A DNA stretch of 64,000 nucleotides from positions 1-64,000 of the forward strand of contig DNJC01000138.1 in assembly GCA_003490025.1 (NCBI GenBank), given 5' to 3'. Positions 16,524 through 24,890 of this stretch are shown piece by piece (position 1 is the stretch's first letter; each line of letters starts with the position of its first letter). The position numbers and the translations under genes are program-made. The notes under the pieces are model-generated. The model did no database searches and was not told where the DNA came from. It saw only the letters and a list, made by a program, of their open reading frames with translations. This DNA comes from Geobacter sp. Lineage in GTDB: Bacteria > Desulfobacterota > Desulfuromonadia > Geobacterales > Geobacteraceae.

Positions 16524-17894
16524 ATGCGCAAGACAAAGATAATGGTCGTCGACGACGAGCATCTGATTCGCTGGTCTTTGGAGCAGAACCTGAAGAAGCA
16601 GGGATACGACGTCTGCACGGCGGGGACCGGCGAGGACGCCCTCAGAATGGCCCGTGAGGAGCAGCCGGAGTTGGTGCTGCTGGACTACCACCTCCCCGGG
16701 ATCAACGGCCTCGAGGTCCTGCAAAGGCTCAAGGAGATCGACGAGGACGTGCTGGTGATCATGGTCACCGCCCAGGGCGGGCTGGAGACGGCGGTCAACA
16801 CCATGCGCCACGGCGCCTACGACTATATCAACAAGCCTTTCAACCTGGACGAGATGGCGATCGTCATCAGGAAGGCGCTGGAGACCTCTGAGCTGCGCCG
16901 CGAGGTGGTCCAGCTCAGGAGCGAGCATAAGAAGCAGGGTCCTCCCAAGATCCTCGGTGGCTCCAAGCACATGAAGAACGTGATGGAGATGATGGCCAAG
17001 GTGGCGAAAAGCGACGCCTCCACCGTCCTGGTGCAGGGGGAGTCGGGGACCGGCAAGGAACTGGTCGCCAAGTGGATCCACTACGAGTCCGCCCGCGCCG
17101 AAAAGCCTTTCGTGGCGATCAACTGCGCGGCCGTCCCTGCCACCCTCCTGGAGAGCGAGCTCTTCGGGCACGAGAAGGGGGCCTTTACCGACGCCAAGAC
17201 CTCGAAGAAGGGCCTTTTCGAGCTGGCCGACGGCGGCACCGTGTTCCTCGACGAGATCGGGGACATGGAGATCGGGATGCAGGCGAAGCTCCTGCGCTTC
17301 CTCGAGGACAGGACCTTCAGGCGCATCGGCGGCGCCAAGGTGATTCCGGTCGACGTCAGGATCATCTCGGCGACCAACAAGGACCTGATCAAGGCGATCG
17401 AGGAGAAGCAGTTCAGGAACGACCTGTACTACCGGCTCCAGGTGATCCCGATCTTCCTCCCGTCGCTGCGCGAGCGCAAGGAGGACATCCTGGTGCTGGC
17501 CAACTACTTCATCGAGATGTTCACCAGGGAGTTCAACAAGCCGACCAAGGGGATCTCCAGCATGGCTGAGAAGCTCCTGGTCGAGTACAACTGGCCCGGC
17601 AACATCCGCGAGCTGAAGAACGTCATCGAGCGCGCCATCATCCTGGGCAACGACGAGAACCTCCTCCTGGAGAACCTCCCGCTGGAGATCGTGGCCAAGG
17701 CGTCGCAGGTGACCGTGCCGCTCACCACCTTCAAACTCCCCTCCGAAGGGATCGACATCGAAGAAGTCGAGCGCGAGCTGATCAAGCAGTCCCTGGAGAT
17801 GACCGACTGGAACCAGTCCAAGGCGGCGAAGAAGCTGAACCTCGGCATCGACGCCTTCCGGTACCGGATGAAGAAGTTCGGCTTCCTGAAATAA
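16524..17894 (+). CDS. Sigma54-dependent response regulator, NtrC family
   Basis: Cytoplasmic activator of 456 residues. The receiver domain is 1-120 with acceptor Asp54 (LLDYHLPG). The AAA+ domain is about 145-380 with Walker A GESGTGKE, Walker B VFLDEIGD and the arginine-finger region FRNDLYYRL. A Fis-type helix-turn-helix ends the protein (WNQSKAAKKLNLGIDAFRYRMKK). The sigma54-contacting loop reads GAFTDA instead of GAFTGA. It lies 71 bases behind the heme-motif kinase and is its likely partner. The target promoters are not identifiable in the window. Confidence 0.92.
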   Translation: MRKTKIMVVDDEHLIRWSLEQNLKKQGYDVCTAGTGEDALRMAREEQPELVLLDYHLPGINGLEVLQRLKEIDEDVLVIMVTAQGGLETAVNTMRHGAYDYINKPFNLDEMAIVIRKALETSELRREVVQLRSEHKKQGPPKILGGSKHMKNVMEMMAKVAKSDASTVLVQGESGTGKELVAKWIHYESARAEKPFVAINCAAVPATLLESELFGHEKGAFTDAKTSKKGLFELADGGTVFLDEIGDMEIGMQAKLLRFLEDRTFRRIGGAKVIPVDVRIISATNKDLIKAIEEKQFRNDLYYRLQVIPIFLPSLRERKEDILVLANYFIEMFTREFNKPTKGISSMAEKLLVEYNWPGNIRELKNVIERAIILGNDENLLLENLPLEIVAKASQVTVPLTTFKLPSEGIDIEEVERELIKQSLEMTDWNQSKAAKKLNLGIDAFRYRMKKFGFLK

Positions 17895-17910
17895 CCCATT
17901 CCCCACCCCG

Positions 17911-17940
17911 TCCCTCCCCTTGCAGGGGAGGGAGCTTTTG
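17911..17940 (+). terminator. Hairpin after the response regulator gene
   Basis: TCCCTCCCCT-TGCA-GGGGAGGGA followed by GCTTTTG. It is a member of the dispersed GC palindrome family in a terminator position 17 bases after the stop codon. The U-run is short, so efficiency is uncertain. Confidence 0.5.
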
Positions 17941-17944
17941 TTGA

Positions 17945-19654
17945 ATGAAATCGGATGGAGATTCCCTCCGCAACTCCCCGGAGTTCGCGAGGCCGCAGTC
18001 GTTGGTGATTCACATGCTGATGACAATTCCTACGATCGCGGCCTCCGGCTCGAGATCCCCTCTTCCCCTGACGTTCCTCCACGGTCACCTCGCCGCGTCC
18101 TGTTTCCTGTTGCTCCTTGTCCCGGCACACCCCGTTTTCGCTTCCTTCTCCGAAAATTCCGCCGGCGCCGCTGCGCCCGCGGCAGCTACGGCGCTTTCAC
18201 CCGACTCCTTTGCCTTCCAACTCGGGCGGCTCGCCCCATCCCCCTCGGAGACCGAGAGCGGCAGGTTCCGCAGCGACTTCAAGGTCAAGTTCCCCGAGGA
18301 GTCCCCGGCGAACCAGGGTGTCACGGCGCCTTCCTACCTCCTGCAGCGCGGGGAATACCGCGGGAGCGGTTTCGGCGTCCTGGCCGAGATGGGGGACATC
18401 CGCGTCAGCGAGACCAGGAACACGGCGAAAGAAATCGCAGGCCGCGGAGGGCGGTTCACCTTCCAGAGCGGACATTCCGGCAACGCCGCCAAGTTGGAGA
18501 CCTTCGCCACGGCCGGCCCGGACGGAGGCGGCCCGGAGCGGTTCCTGGCGGGAGCGACGGGTGAGATCTCGCTTCTGCAGGAGAGCGCGCGTTTCAAGAC
18601 CATCTTCCTGAGCGGGAGGGAATCCCTGGACAAGGAGGGGAGGTGGCCTGATGCCGGGGCCAGAAAGGGGCAGGTGATAGGTTTTCTCGCCGTCATCGAC
18701 CCGTACCGGGGGAAGCTCTCCGCCGAGGCGGAGCTGGACTACTCCGCCTTTGACCGCGACACGGCGGACGACGCCTCGGCCGACCGCGACAGCGCCTTCC
18801 GGTTCAAGCTCGGCGGGGGGACGCAGCTGAGCCGTTACAGCGCGATTTACGAGAAGACCGGGCCGCGGTACCGGCTGCTGACGGGCGAGGGACCGGCGAG
18901 GGACTCCGAAGGGGTGGCGCTCGGCATGGAGACGGCCTTCGAACTCCATGCCTTCGAGGTGAAGCTGTCGCGTTACAACGACAACACGGAAAAGAGCGAG
19001 CTGTACCCGCGCCTATACCGGTACGAGGGGGTCGTCGACTACCGCTTCAAGGGATTTGACCACATCCCGCTCTCCCTGCAGTACCGGAAGAGCTTCATCG
19101 ACAGCACCAGGGAGCCGCTCGGGACCCTCTCGAAGGAAGTCGATGAGGACGCCGTGTCGGCGCGGGCGAACTATCTGCTGGGGCAGTGGGACCTGGGGCT
19201 GCGGGGAGGGTTGTCGCAGCGGACCGACCGTCTGAAGAACCAGCGCGAGTCGAGCATGACGACGGTCACCTTCCTTCCCAAATTCGCGGCGGACCCCGTC
19301 ACCGTGGCGCCCGACTTCTCCGTCAAGAGCGTCAAGGAGAATGCGACCAATCTCCGTACCAATCTCTACACGGTGAACCTCGGGGTGAAGGGATCGATGC
19401 TGGAGAAGCGTCTCGACTACGAGATGAAGGGGGGGTACCGGAAGGAGAGTAACGGTCTGCCGGGGGGCGACAAGGAGGTTGTCGTCGCCAAGGTGAAGGC
19501 CGCCTACCCGCTGCCGCGCCTTTTCAGGTGGAGCCGCAAGCAGCCTTCCCTCGGCATCAGGGGTGAGTACAAGGGATCGGACAGCAGGGGTGAAGAGCGC
19601 AGGGAGAACGACTTCTCCCTGCTGATCACTTTGGACGGCGGCACGTTTCTGTGA
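17945..19654 (+). CDS. Predicted outer membrane beta-barrel protein
   Basis: Up to 569 residues. A signal peptide is visible with the hydrophobic core AASCFLLLLVPAHPVFA, cleaved before SFSEN. The start is uncertain: ATG 17945 has AGGGAG 10 bases before it but gives a long leader, while ATG 18014 or 18020 gives a normal 40-45 residue leader. The mature protein has alternating polar and aromatic beta-strand patterns (YRYEGVVDYRFKGFDHIPLSLQYRK, ANYLLGQWDLGLRGGLSQ) up to the last residue, typical of a porin-like barrel of about 20 strands. I do not recognise a family. It is monocistronic after the two-component pair. Confidence 0.65.
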   Translation: MKSDGDSLRNSPEFARPQSLVIHMLMTIPTIAASGSRSPLPLTFLHGHLAASCFLLLLVPAHPVFASFSENSAGAAAPAAATALSPDSFAFQLGRLAPSPSETESGRFRSDFKVKFPEESPANQGVTAPSYLLQRGEYRGSGFGVLAEMGDIRVSETRNTAKEIAGRGGRFTFQSGHSGNAAKLETFATAGPDGGGPERFLAGATGEISLLQESARFKTIFLSGRESLDKEGRWPDAGARKGQVIGFLAVIDPYRGKLSAEAELDYSAFDRDTADDASADRDSAFRFKLGGGTQLSRYSAIYEKTGPRYRLLTGEGPARDSEGVALGMETAFELHAFEVKLSRYNDNTEKSELYPRLYRYEGVVDYRFKGFDHIPLSLQYRKSFIDSTREPLGTLSKEVDEDAVSARANYLLGQWDLGLRGGLSQRTDRLKNQRESSMTTVTFLPKFAADPVTVAPDFSVKSVKENATNLRTNLYTVNLGVKGSMLEKRLDYEMKGGYRKESNGLPGGDKEVVVAKVKAAYPLPRLFRWSRKQPSLGIRGEYKGSDSRGEERRENDFSLLITLDGGTFL

Positions 19655-19664
19655 GGCAGGGGAA

Positions 19665-19703
19665 AAGATCAAGACAAAGATTAAGACAAAGATTAAGACA
19701 AAG
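19665..19703. repeat. Tandem 12-base repeats (ATTAAGACAAAG)
   Basis: Three tandem units of ATYAAGACAAAG begin 15 bases after the barrel gene stop codon. Their complement resembles the start of the CTTTAT array at 19889, so the two arrays face each other across the composite element. Confidence 0.6.
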
Positions 19704-19709
19704 CTCTAG

Positions 19710-19889
19710 GGACCTCCTTAATTCATCGTTCCTACGCTCCGGCGTGGGAACGCAAAGCCCCTGACGCTCCAGCGTCAACCATAGGCTGAATCTACTAGAA
19801 ACCGGCAGTAAAGAAAAACCGGACGCGGGAGCGTCCTGCGATGTGTTCCCACGCTGGAGCGTAGGAACAATAAGAAGGACCTCCTTAAT
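19710..19889. repeat. Composite palindromic element with 13-base direct repeats
   Basis: The 180-base element is bounded by perfect direct repeats GGACCTCCTTAAT (19710-19722 and 19877-19889). Inside, 24-base arms at 19728-19751 and 19845-19868 are inverted copies with one mismatch. Two small hairpins, GACGCTCCAGCGTC near 19763 and GGACGCGGGAGCGTCC near 19831, lie between them. This is the layout of a paired REP element. The outer direct repeats may mark a target duplication or recombination between repeats. Confidence 0.65.
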
Positions 19890-19926
19890 CTTTATCTTTA
19901 TCTTTATCTTTATCTTTATCTTTATC
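19889..19926. repeat. Hexanucleotide CTTTAT array
   Basis: About six tandem copies of CTTTAT lie just downstream of the leftward DUF362 gene (its stop is at 19934). It is a simple sequence array that can change copy number. On the leftward strand it reads AAAGAT, so it is not a terminator. Confidence 0.7.
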
Positions 19927-19933
19927 TGGATTT

Positions 19934-21040
19934 TTAGATTTTAACCAGCTGGTACTCCCTGCTCCCCAGGCCGATCTTCTCGGCGTGCTCCAGCTGCACT
20001 TCCCAATCTATCTCGGGGTGAACGCCGCGAAACTTGTCGCCGCCCGGCTCAAAGCCGCCGGCAAGGGCCGTGTCCTGGTTGCCGCGGGCGTTGTTCACCA
20101 GGTCGGCGCAGGCCTGGTCCAGGGCGACCGGGTCGGTCGAGGCGCAGATCCCGATGTCGTTCACGATGGGGGCGTCGGCGTGCCCGTAGCAGTCGCAGGC
20201 GGGCGAGACCTGGGTGATGAAGTTCAGGAAGAGCGTCTTCCCCTTTTTGCCGTGCACGGCCCCCTTGGCGTATTCCGCCATCTTGCGCATGACCAGCGAC
20301 GCGCTTTCGTTCCACTGGATGTTGATAGCCTTCCTGAGGCAGGCGGTGATGCAGCGGCTGCAGCCGACACAGGCCTCCGGGTCGACCTCGGCCTTCCCCT
20401 CGATGATGCTGATCGCCGCATGGGCGCACGACTTGAGGCAGGCCCCGCAACCGTTGCAGAACCTCGCCGCGACCTTGGGCGCCACCGTCGAGTGTTGCTG
20501 CATCTTTCCGGTGCGGCTCGAGCATCCCATGCCTAGGTTCTTCAGCGTGCCGCCGAAGCCGGTCAGCTCGTGGCACTTGAAGTGCGAGAGGGCGACCAGC
20601 GCGTCGGCTTCCAGGATCTCTGCGCCGATGTTGACCGTCTTGAGGATCTCGCCGTCCACCTGGACGTCTTTCGCGTTGTGCCCCTTGAGTCCGTCGCACA
20701 TGATGAGGGGAACTCCGACGACGGCGTAGGCAAAGCCGTTCTCAATGGCGCAGCCAAGCGCCGACACGGCCTCCTTGCGCTCGCCGGGATAGAGGGTCGA
20801 GGAATCGGTCAGGAACGGCTTGCCGCCGCACCCCTTGATTTCGTCCACCGCCCGGCGCACGAAGATGGGACGGATGAAGGTGTGGTTCCCCTTCTCGCCG
20901 AAGTGAACCTTGACGGCGACGAGATCTCCCTCGGAGACGGCGCCGGCAAGGCCTGCCTGCTGCATCAACCTCCCTATCTTCGCGAAGAGATTCTCTTTCG
21001 CCCCTGCCCGCATATCCGCGAAAAAAACCTTGCTGGACAT
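19934..21040 (-). CDS. DUF362 protein with two 4Fe-4S clusters
   Basis: This 368-residue cytoplasmic protein starts with a DUF362 domain (VAVKVHFGEKGNHTFIRP, LTDSSTLYPG, SHFKCHELTGFGGTLKNLGMG). Two ferredoxin motifs, CNGCGACLKSC and CVGCSRCITAC, lie near residues 194-245. The C-terminal part has CDCYGHADAPIVNDIGICAS. Such proteins are frequent in anaerobes and are presumed electron-transfer or assembly factors; no reaction is proven. The ATG at 21040 follows AAGGAGGG. The gene stands alone between a repeat element and an intergenic region. Confidence 0.88.
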   Translation of the reverse strand: MSSKVFFADMRAGAKENLFAKIGRLMQQAGLAGAVSEGDLVAVKVHFGEKGNHTFIRPIFVRRAVDEIKGCGGKPFLTDSSTLYPGERKEAVSALGCAIENGFAYAVVGVPLIMCDGLKGHNAKDVQVDGEILKTVNIGAEILEADALVALSHFKCHELTGFGGTLKNLGMGCSSRTGKMQQHSTVAPKVAARFCNGCGACLKSCAHAAISIIEGKAEVDPEACVGCSRCITACLRKAINIQWNESASLVMRKMAEYAKGAVHGKKGKTLFLNFITQVSPACDCYGHADAPIVNDIGICASTDPVALDQACADLVNNARGNQDTALAGGFEPGGDKFRGVHPEIDWEVQLEHAEKIGLGSREYQLVKI

Positions 21041-21298
21041 AACACCATCCCTCCTTGAAATTCCTTGATCGGGCCTTCAGCCCATCGCACTGTCAGCGAC
21101 GGAGGGAAACCTCATTGGTCTTCCCTCTAGCCGTCCTGATGGATCTGCGATTGGTATCACATATCCGGCGCCAATTCAACAGCGGACAAGTTTTTCTTGC
21201 TCATGCTGCAAAATATGTTATTTATTAAAAATTCTGTGAGATTCCCATTAATATTGCACCCAAAAAAAGCCAACTTGCTTGTTGAAAAAGGAGTAGGG

Positions 21299-22042
21299 AT
21301 GATCGAATGTGATGAGCGCGAGCTCTGGGTTATGGGGCTTGGGGACAAGGTGGAAAGGGGTGCCATAGTCTGCAGTTATCTCGCAGAGGGGGGGCACCGC
21401 TGCCGCACCGCCAAGGTTGCGGAGTTAGCCACCTGCACCCCGAAGGCGATACTGGTCGACCTCTCCCCCTGGTCCGACGACGGGTGGGGCATCCTGCTGA
21501 CGCTGAAGGAAAACCCGGCGACGAGGGAGATCCCGATTCTCCCCATGTACCTGAGCGAGATCGGGCAGGTCGGCGCCGTGTTCCCCGTGGCCGGCTTCTT
21601 CACCCTCCCCATCGACCGGGCCTATCTTTCCAAGAAGCTGAAACAGCTGGGGCTCACCGACGAGTCCGAGGATTACGACCTCCAGGTCATGCTGGTGACG
21701 AGGAAGGGCGAGGAGGACGTCCAGCACGCCGTGACGAAGCTCGGTTTCGAGGTGGTGAACGCCTACACCGGGAAGGAGGCCGTGGCGCTTGGCACCATCA
21801 TCCATCCCTACATGATGTTCTGCTCCCTGATGCTCCAGGATCTTGGGGCCTTCGAGCTTTTGGAGCGCTTCCGCCTCTACCCGCAGACCCGCAACATCCC
21901 CTTCTTCGTGCTCCTGAAGGACGCCATGAAAGAGGGGGAGCGGATGGCGATGAGCCGCAGCGTCGAGCACCTGGTCCGCAAGAAGTGGCTCACCCGCGAG
22001 GAGTTCCTCTCCTTCTTCAAAAAGGAGAGGTCGAACCAGTAG
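21299..22042 (+). CDS. Tandem degenerate receiver-like protein
   Basis: The start is ATG 21299, with AAGGAG 7 bases upstream, giving 247 residues; the longer frame from 21197 reads AT-rich upstream sequence. The first half (about 15-115) has a receiver-like fold with AILVDLSPWSDDGW and IPILPMYLSE. The second half (about 125-240) is similar, with LQVMLVTRKGEED and IPFFVLLKDAMKEG, but where the acceptor Asp is expected it reads MMFCSLML. It has no output domain. It is probably a protein-protein signalling adaptor. An intrinsic terminator follows directly. Confidence 0.65.
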   Translation: MIECDERELWVMGLGDKVERGAIVCSYLAEGGHRCRTAKVAELATCTPKAILVDLSPWSDDGWGILLTLKENPATREIPILPMYLSEIGQVGAVFPVAGFFTLPIDRAYLSKKLKQLGLTDESEDYDLQVMLVTRKGEEDVQHAVTKLGFEVVNAYTGKEAVALGTIIHPYMMFCSLMLQDLGAFELLERFRLYPQTRNIPFFVLLKDAMKEGERMAMSRSVEHLVRKKWLTREEFLSFFKKERSNQ

Positions 22043-22052
22043 CAACGAAAAC

Positions 22053-22090
22053 AGGGGGTACGGCGATCGCCGCACCCCCTGATCTTTTTC
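22053..22090 (+). terminator. Intrinsic terminator
   Basis: AGGGGGT and CGGCGATCGCCG pair with ACCCCCT into a stem of about 12 pairs, followed by GATCTTTTT. It lies 10 bases after the stop of the receiver-like gene. Confidence 0.85.
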
Positions 22091-22158
22091 CGCCCCGCGA
22101 CTAAATGGCGCCTCCAGTAGGTGAACCTGGTGGAGGCCGGCGTCAGGCGCGAAAGGTC

Positions 22159-22815
22159 TCAGAGTGCCCTGACGATGTCGGCTGCGGCTTTTGCCGTCAC
22201 TTCGTTCACGGCTTTTGCGATAGTGGCTGCCGTGACATGGTCCCGGCCCAAGATGGATGAGCCTGAAACGGTCGAGGCGTAGTAGGTCGACTCCACCTTC
22301 AAACCGTTGCGCCAACGGTCCAACCTGATGCGGAGGTCGCAGGTGGCCCTGTCGGCCAGCAGACCTGACCTTTGCCGCACGTCTGCCTGAACCGAGGAGA
22401 CGTCGAAACCGGACGGGGAGTTGGTGGGAAGGCTCCGCACCGCGACCGGGGCACAACCTGCGGCGGATACCTGACGCTTCAGGTCGTCCAGCACCATTTC
22501 AGGGGTGCTGAGCGGCAGGACGTACCTCCCCGTGGTGAATCCTGAGTCATTGACGGTCTTGACGATCACGATCTTCCTCGGGACCGCGAAACCCCGAGGG
22601 GGATTGGGAAGAAACTTGCCCCGGTGGCGGGAGTTATCCGCCCTGTTCCACCCCTCCCAGCGGTTGCCGCTTATGCAGAGCACGACCGCCTTTCCGCCCG
22701 CACCTTTCCCAGCAACCGGCACGCGCGCAGGCGCCGCCGTGCGGGCCGCAGCCGAGCACCCGACCACCATGGCCGCGGTGGCGAGCAACACTGTTTTGGC
22801 TATCAGTCGAATCAT
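22159..22815 (-). CDS. Hypothetical lipoprotein
   Basis: The 218-residue protein has a signal peptide MIRLIAKTVLLATAAMVVGC, with the lipobox ending in Cys20. The mature part has a Gly/Ala/Pro-rich linker, then a domain with GRYVLPLSTPEMVLDDLKRQVSA and LRIRLDRWRNGLKVESTYYAS, similar in style to lipoproteins with an inner barrel, but no family is recognised. AAGGAGATG gives a good start. It is 36 bases downstream of the ClC gene on the same strand, so co-transcription is likely. Confidence 0.65.
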   Translation of the reverse strand: MIRLIAKTVLLATAAMVVGCSAAARTAAPARVPVAGKGAGGKAVVLCISGNRWEGWNRADNSRHRGKFLPNPPRGFAVPRKIVIVKTVNDSGFTTGRYVLPLSTPEMVLDDLKRQVSAAGCAPVAVRSLPTNSPSGFDVSSVQADVRQRSGLLADRATCDLRIRLDRWRNGLKVESTYYASTVSGSSILGRDHVTAATIAKAVNEVTAKAAADIVRAL

Positions 22816-22851
22816 CTCCTTCTCCTCCTGGCGTCCCCCTGGGGACGCGGC

Positions 22852-24219
22852 TTACCTCCGCCCGCCGGTTTTCCTGCTGCGGCGGATTACCTTAACACCC
22901 TTGATGATGAAGCCCGGGAGTGAAAGTGTGAAGTCGTCGAGCTTCTCCGGGTCGAACTGCGCCAGAGGTTTACCCGTTTCCACCTTCAGCGAACTGCTCT
23001 TTTGGATGCCAAGTATCTGGCTCGGGTATATGCTCCGGTATCCCACGATCAGGAAGCTGACCATGCAGGCGACGGCGGCGTGGGGAGCTATCCCGGCTCC
23101 GAACAGCTCCATCGCCATGACCGAAGCGGCGATGGGTGTGTTGGCAGCGCCGGCCAAAAGCGCAACCATGCCGATGGCGGAAAATGTCGCCACCAGCGGC
23201 TCATGGAACAGGGTCGCGAACAGATTCCCCGCTGCGGTGCCGATGAAGAAAATCGGCGTGACCACTCCGCCGCTGCCGCCGCATCCCAGGGTTATGGAGG
23301 TCGCCAGCGCCTTCATGAAAAACGCGCCGGCGGGCAAGACGGTGCCGTTGAGCCCGGCCTCGATGGAGTCCAGCCCCAGCCCCAGGTAGCGCACGGAAAC
23401 GAATCTGCCGATCAGGACCATAAGCGCCCCCCCCAGAAAGGCATTGGCCGCAGGATGCCAGGAGAGGCGTGCAAAGAGCCGGTGCCCCAGCTTCATTAGT
23501 TCGATGAACAGGAGCGCGATAAGGCCGCACCAGACCCCCAGCATGATCATCTCGGTGAAGCTCCAGCCGGTCACGGCCGGGATTATCTTCGAGCTTAGAT
23601 GGGGGTAAGCCACCCCGAGCTGGGAAGCGACATGGAAACCTATGATGCCGGCGACAAAGGATGGGAAAAGGACGTCGTAGAAGACCTGTCCGAGCACCAG
23701 CACCTCCACGCCGAAGAGCGCCCCCGCGATGGGGGTACCGAAAACGGTCGCAAAGCCGGCGCTGATGCCGCAGATAACCAGTTTCCGACGGTCCACGTCG
23801 TTTAGACGCAGCAGCGTGGCGAACGACGAGGCAAGCCCGGCGCCGATCTGGGCGCAGGGGCCTTCCTTGCCTGCGGAGCCGCCGCTGGCGAGGGTGATGA
23901 CGGTCGCCACCAGCTTGACCGGGACCACCATGACCGGGATCCTCCCCATCCGCTGGTGCACGGCCTCGATCACCTTCTCGGTGCCGTGTCCGGCGGCGTC
24001 CGGCGCAAGCCAGGTAACCAGCAAGCTGCTCGCTATCAGCGTCACCGGCAGCAGCAGGTAGTAATCCGGGAAGGCGGAGGACTGTCCCGAGGTCGACTTC
24101 AGAGCCAGTAGAAAGGTGGCCGTACCCAGTCCCACCAGGGCGCCGATGATGGAGGCATAGCAGGTCCATTTGATGACGCTGGCCAGAAGCGTCACCTGCT
24201 CAACGATTTTTCTGTGCAC
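22852..24219 (-). CDS. ClC family chloride channel/antiporter
   Basis: Integral membrane protein of 455 residues with about ten or more membrane segments. Selectivity-filter motifs are present: GGSAGKEGP at 113-121 with gating Glu119, and GCGGSGGVVTPIF in the C-terminal half, plus GTPIAGALFGVE. It has no CBS domains. ClC proteins of this type exchange chloride for protons and help in acid or osmotic stress. The gene is divergent from a marR gene 156 bases away and near nhaA and otsB, which supports an ion homeostasis role. Confidence 0.9.
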   Translation of the reverse strand: MHRKIVEQVTLLASVIKWTCYASIIGALVGLGTATFLLALKSTSGQSSAFPDYYLLLPVTLIASSLLVTWLAPDAAGHGTEKVIEAVHQRMGRIPVMVVPVKLVATVITLASGGSAGKEGPCAQIGAGLASSFATLLRLNDVDRRKLVICGISAGFATVFGTPIAGALFGVEVLVLGQVFYDVLFPSFVAGIIGFHVASQLGVAYPHLSSKIIPAVTGWSFTEMIMLGVWCGLIALLFIELMKLGHRLFARLSWHPAANAFLGGALMVLIGRFVSVRYLGLGLDSIEAGLNGTVLPAGAFFMKALATSITLGCGGSGGVVTPIFFIGTAAGNLFATLFHEPLVATFSAIGMVALLAGAANTPIAASVMAMELFGAGIAPHAAVACMVSFLIVGYRSIYPSQILGIQKSSSLKVETGKPLAQFDPEKLDDFTLSLPGFIIKGVKVIRRSRKTGGRR

Positions 24220-24284
24220 TCAAAGGCCTTCCTGCTGCTTCTTCATTTACGCTTCCTTTGTCGGTTCAGTTCAGTCAAACAGGC

Positions 24285-24342
24285 TTGACGATGCATCACG
24301 ACGCTGTTATGATTCGCGACGCTAATTATTTGCAACGCTAAT
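24285..24342 (+). promoter_or_regulatory. marR promoter with operator-like repeats
   Basis: TTGACG (24285-24290) and TATGAT (24308-24313) are spaced by 17 bases, a near-consensus sigma70 promoter directed at marR. Three related units CGACGCT, CGACGCTAAT and CAACGCTAAT start at 24299, 24317 and 24333, so one lies in the spacer and two just after the -10 box. They may bind the MarR protein itself and could also control the divergent ClC gene. Confidence 0.55.
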
Positions 24343-24375
24343 GAATTTGTCAAGGCATTTTCCAGGGGAACCATC

Positions 24376-24840
24376 ATGAGAACCAAACCAGAAGAAATCC
24401 CGGAGGTAATCGACAACCTGAGGAGGATTTTCCAGGCGGTGGGGGAGTATTCCAGGGCGGCGGAAAGAGAGACGGAACTCACCGGTCCCCAACTGTGGGC
24501 ACTGAAGCTTCTCCTTGATAGCTCGCCCATGCGGGTCTCGGAGCTGGCGCGCAGGATGTTCCTGGCCCCGGCCACCGTGGTGGGGATTCTCGACCGGCTG
24601 GAGCTGAAACAGTTGATCACGCGGAACCGCTCCACCAAGGATCGCAGGGCCGTCGACCTGTATCTCACCGAAGCTGGGAAAGAGGTCGTCGCAAAGGCCC
24701 CTGAAGTGGCCCAGGTCGTGTTGGTGGAAGGGCTCGCCGCCCTGACGGAGGAGCAGTTTCGCAGCGTCTCAGAGGGGATGAAGCATGTGGTGCGGATTCT
24801 TGGAGCGGAGGGGATCGCGCCGCAACCGTTGCTGGGGTGA
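24376..24840 (+). CDS. MarR family transcriptional regulator
   Basis: A 154-residue winged helix repressor. The DNA-binding core MRVSELARRMFLAPATVVGILDRLE is followed by the wing ITRNRSTKDRRAVDLYLTEAGKE, the standard MarR signature with the conserved DxR of the wing. Short helices at both ends form the dimer interface. The ligand is unknown; the neighbouring ClC, NhaA and trehalose phosphatase genes suggest ionic or osmotic control, which is inference. The promoter and repeats just upstream suggest autoregulation. Confidence 0.9.
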   Translation: MRTKPEEIPEVIDNLRRIFQAVGEYSRAAERETELTGPQLWALKLLLDSSPMRVSELARRMFLAPATVVGILDRLELKQLITRNRSTKDRRAVDLYLTEAGKEVVAKAPEVAQVVLVEGLAALTEEQFRSVSEGMKHVVRILGAEGIAPQPLLG

Positions 24841-24890
24841 CGAGGCGGCGAAGTGCCGACGCATCCTGCGGCGAAAAAGTGAGGTGTTGC

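Noticed and set aside
16389..18026. Leftward 545-codon open frame opposite the NtrC-type regulator
   Set aside because: Same artefact of high GC; composition is that of a reverse-complement shadow.
19889..19926. Terminator of the DUF362 gene
   Set aside because: In the leftward direction the array reads AAAGAT repeats without a stem, so there is no intrinsic terminator.
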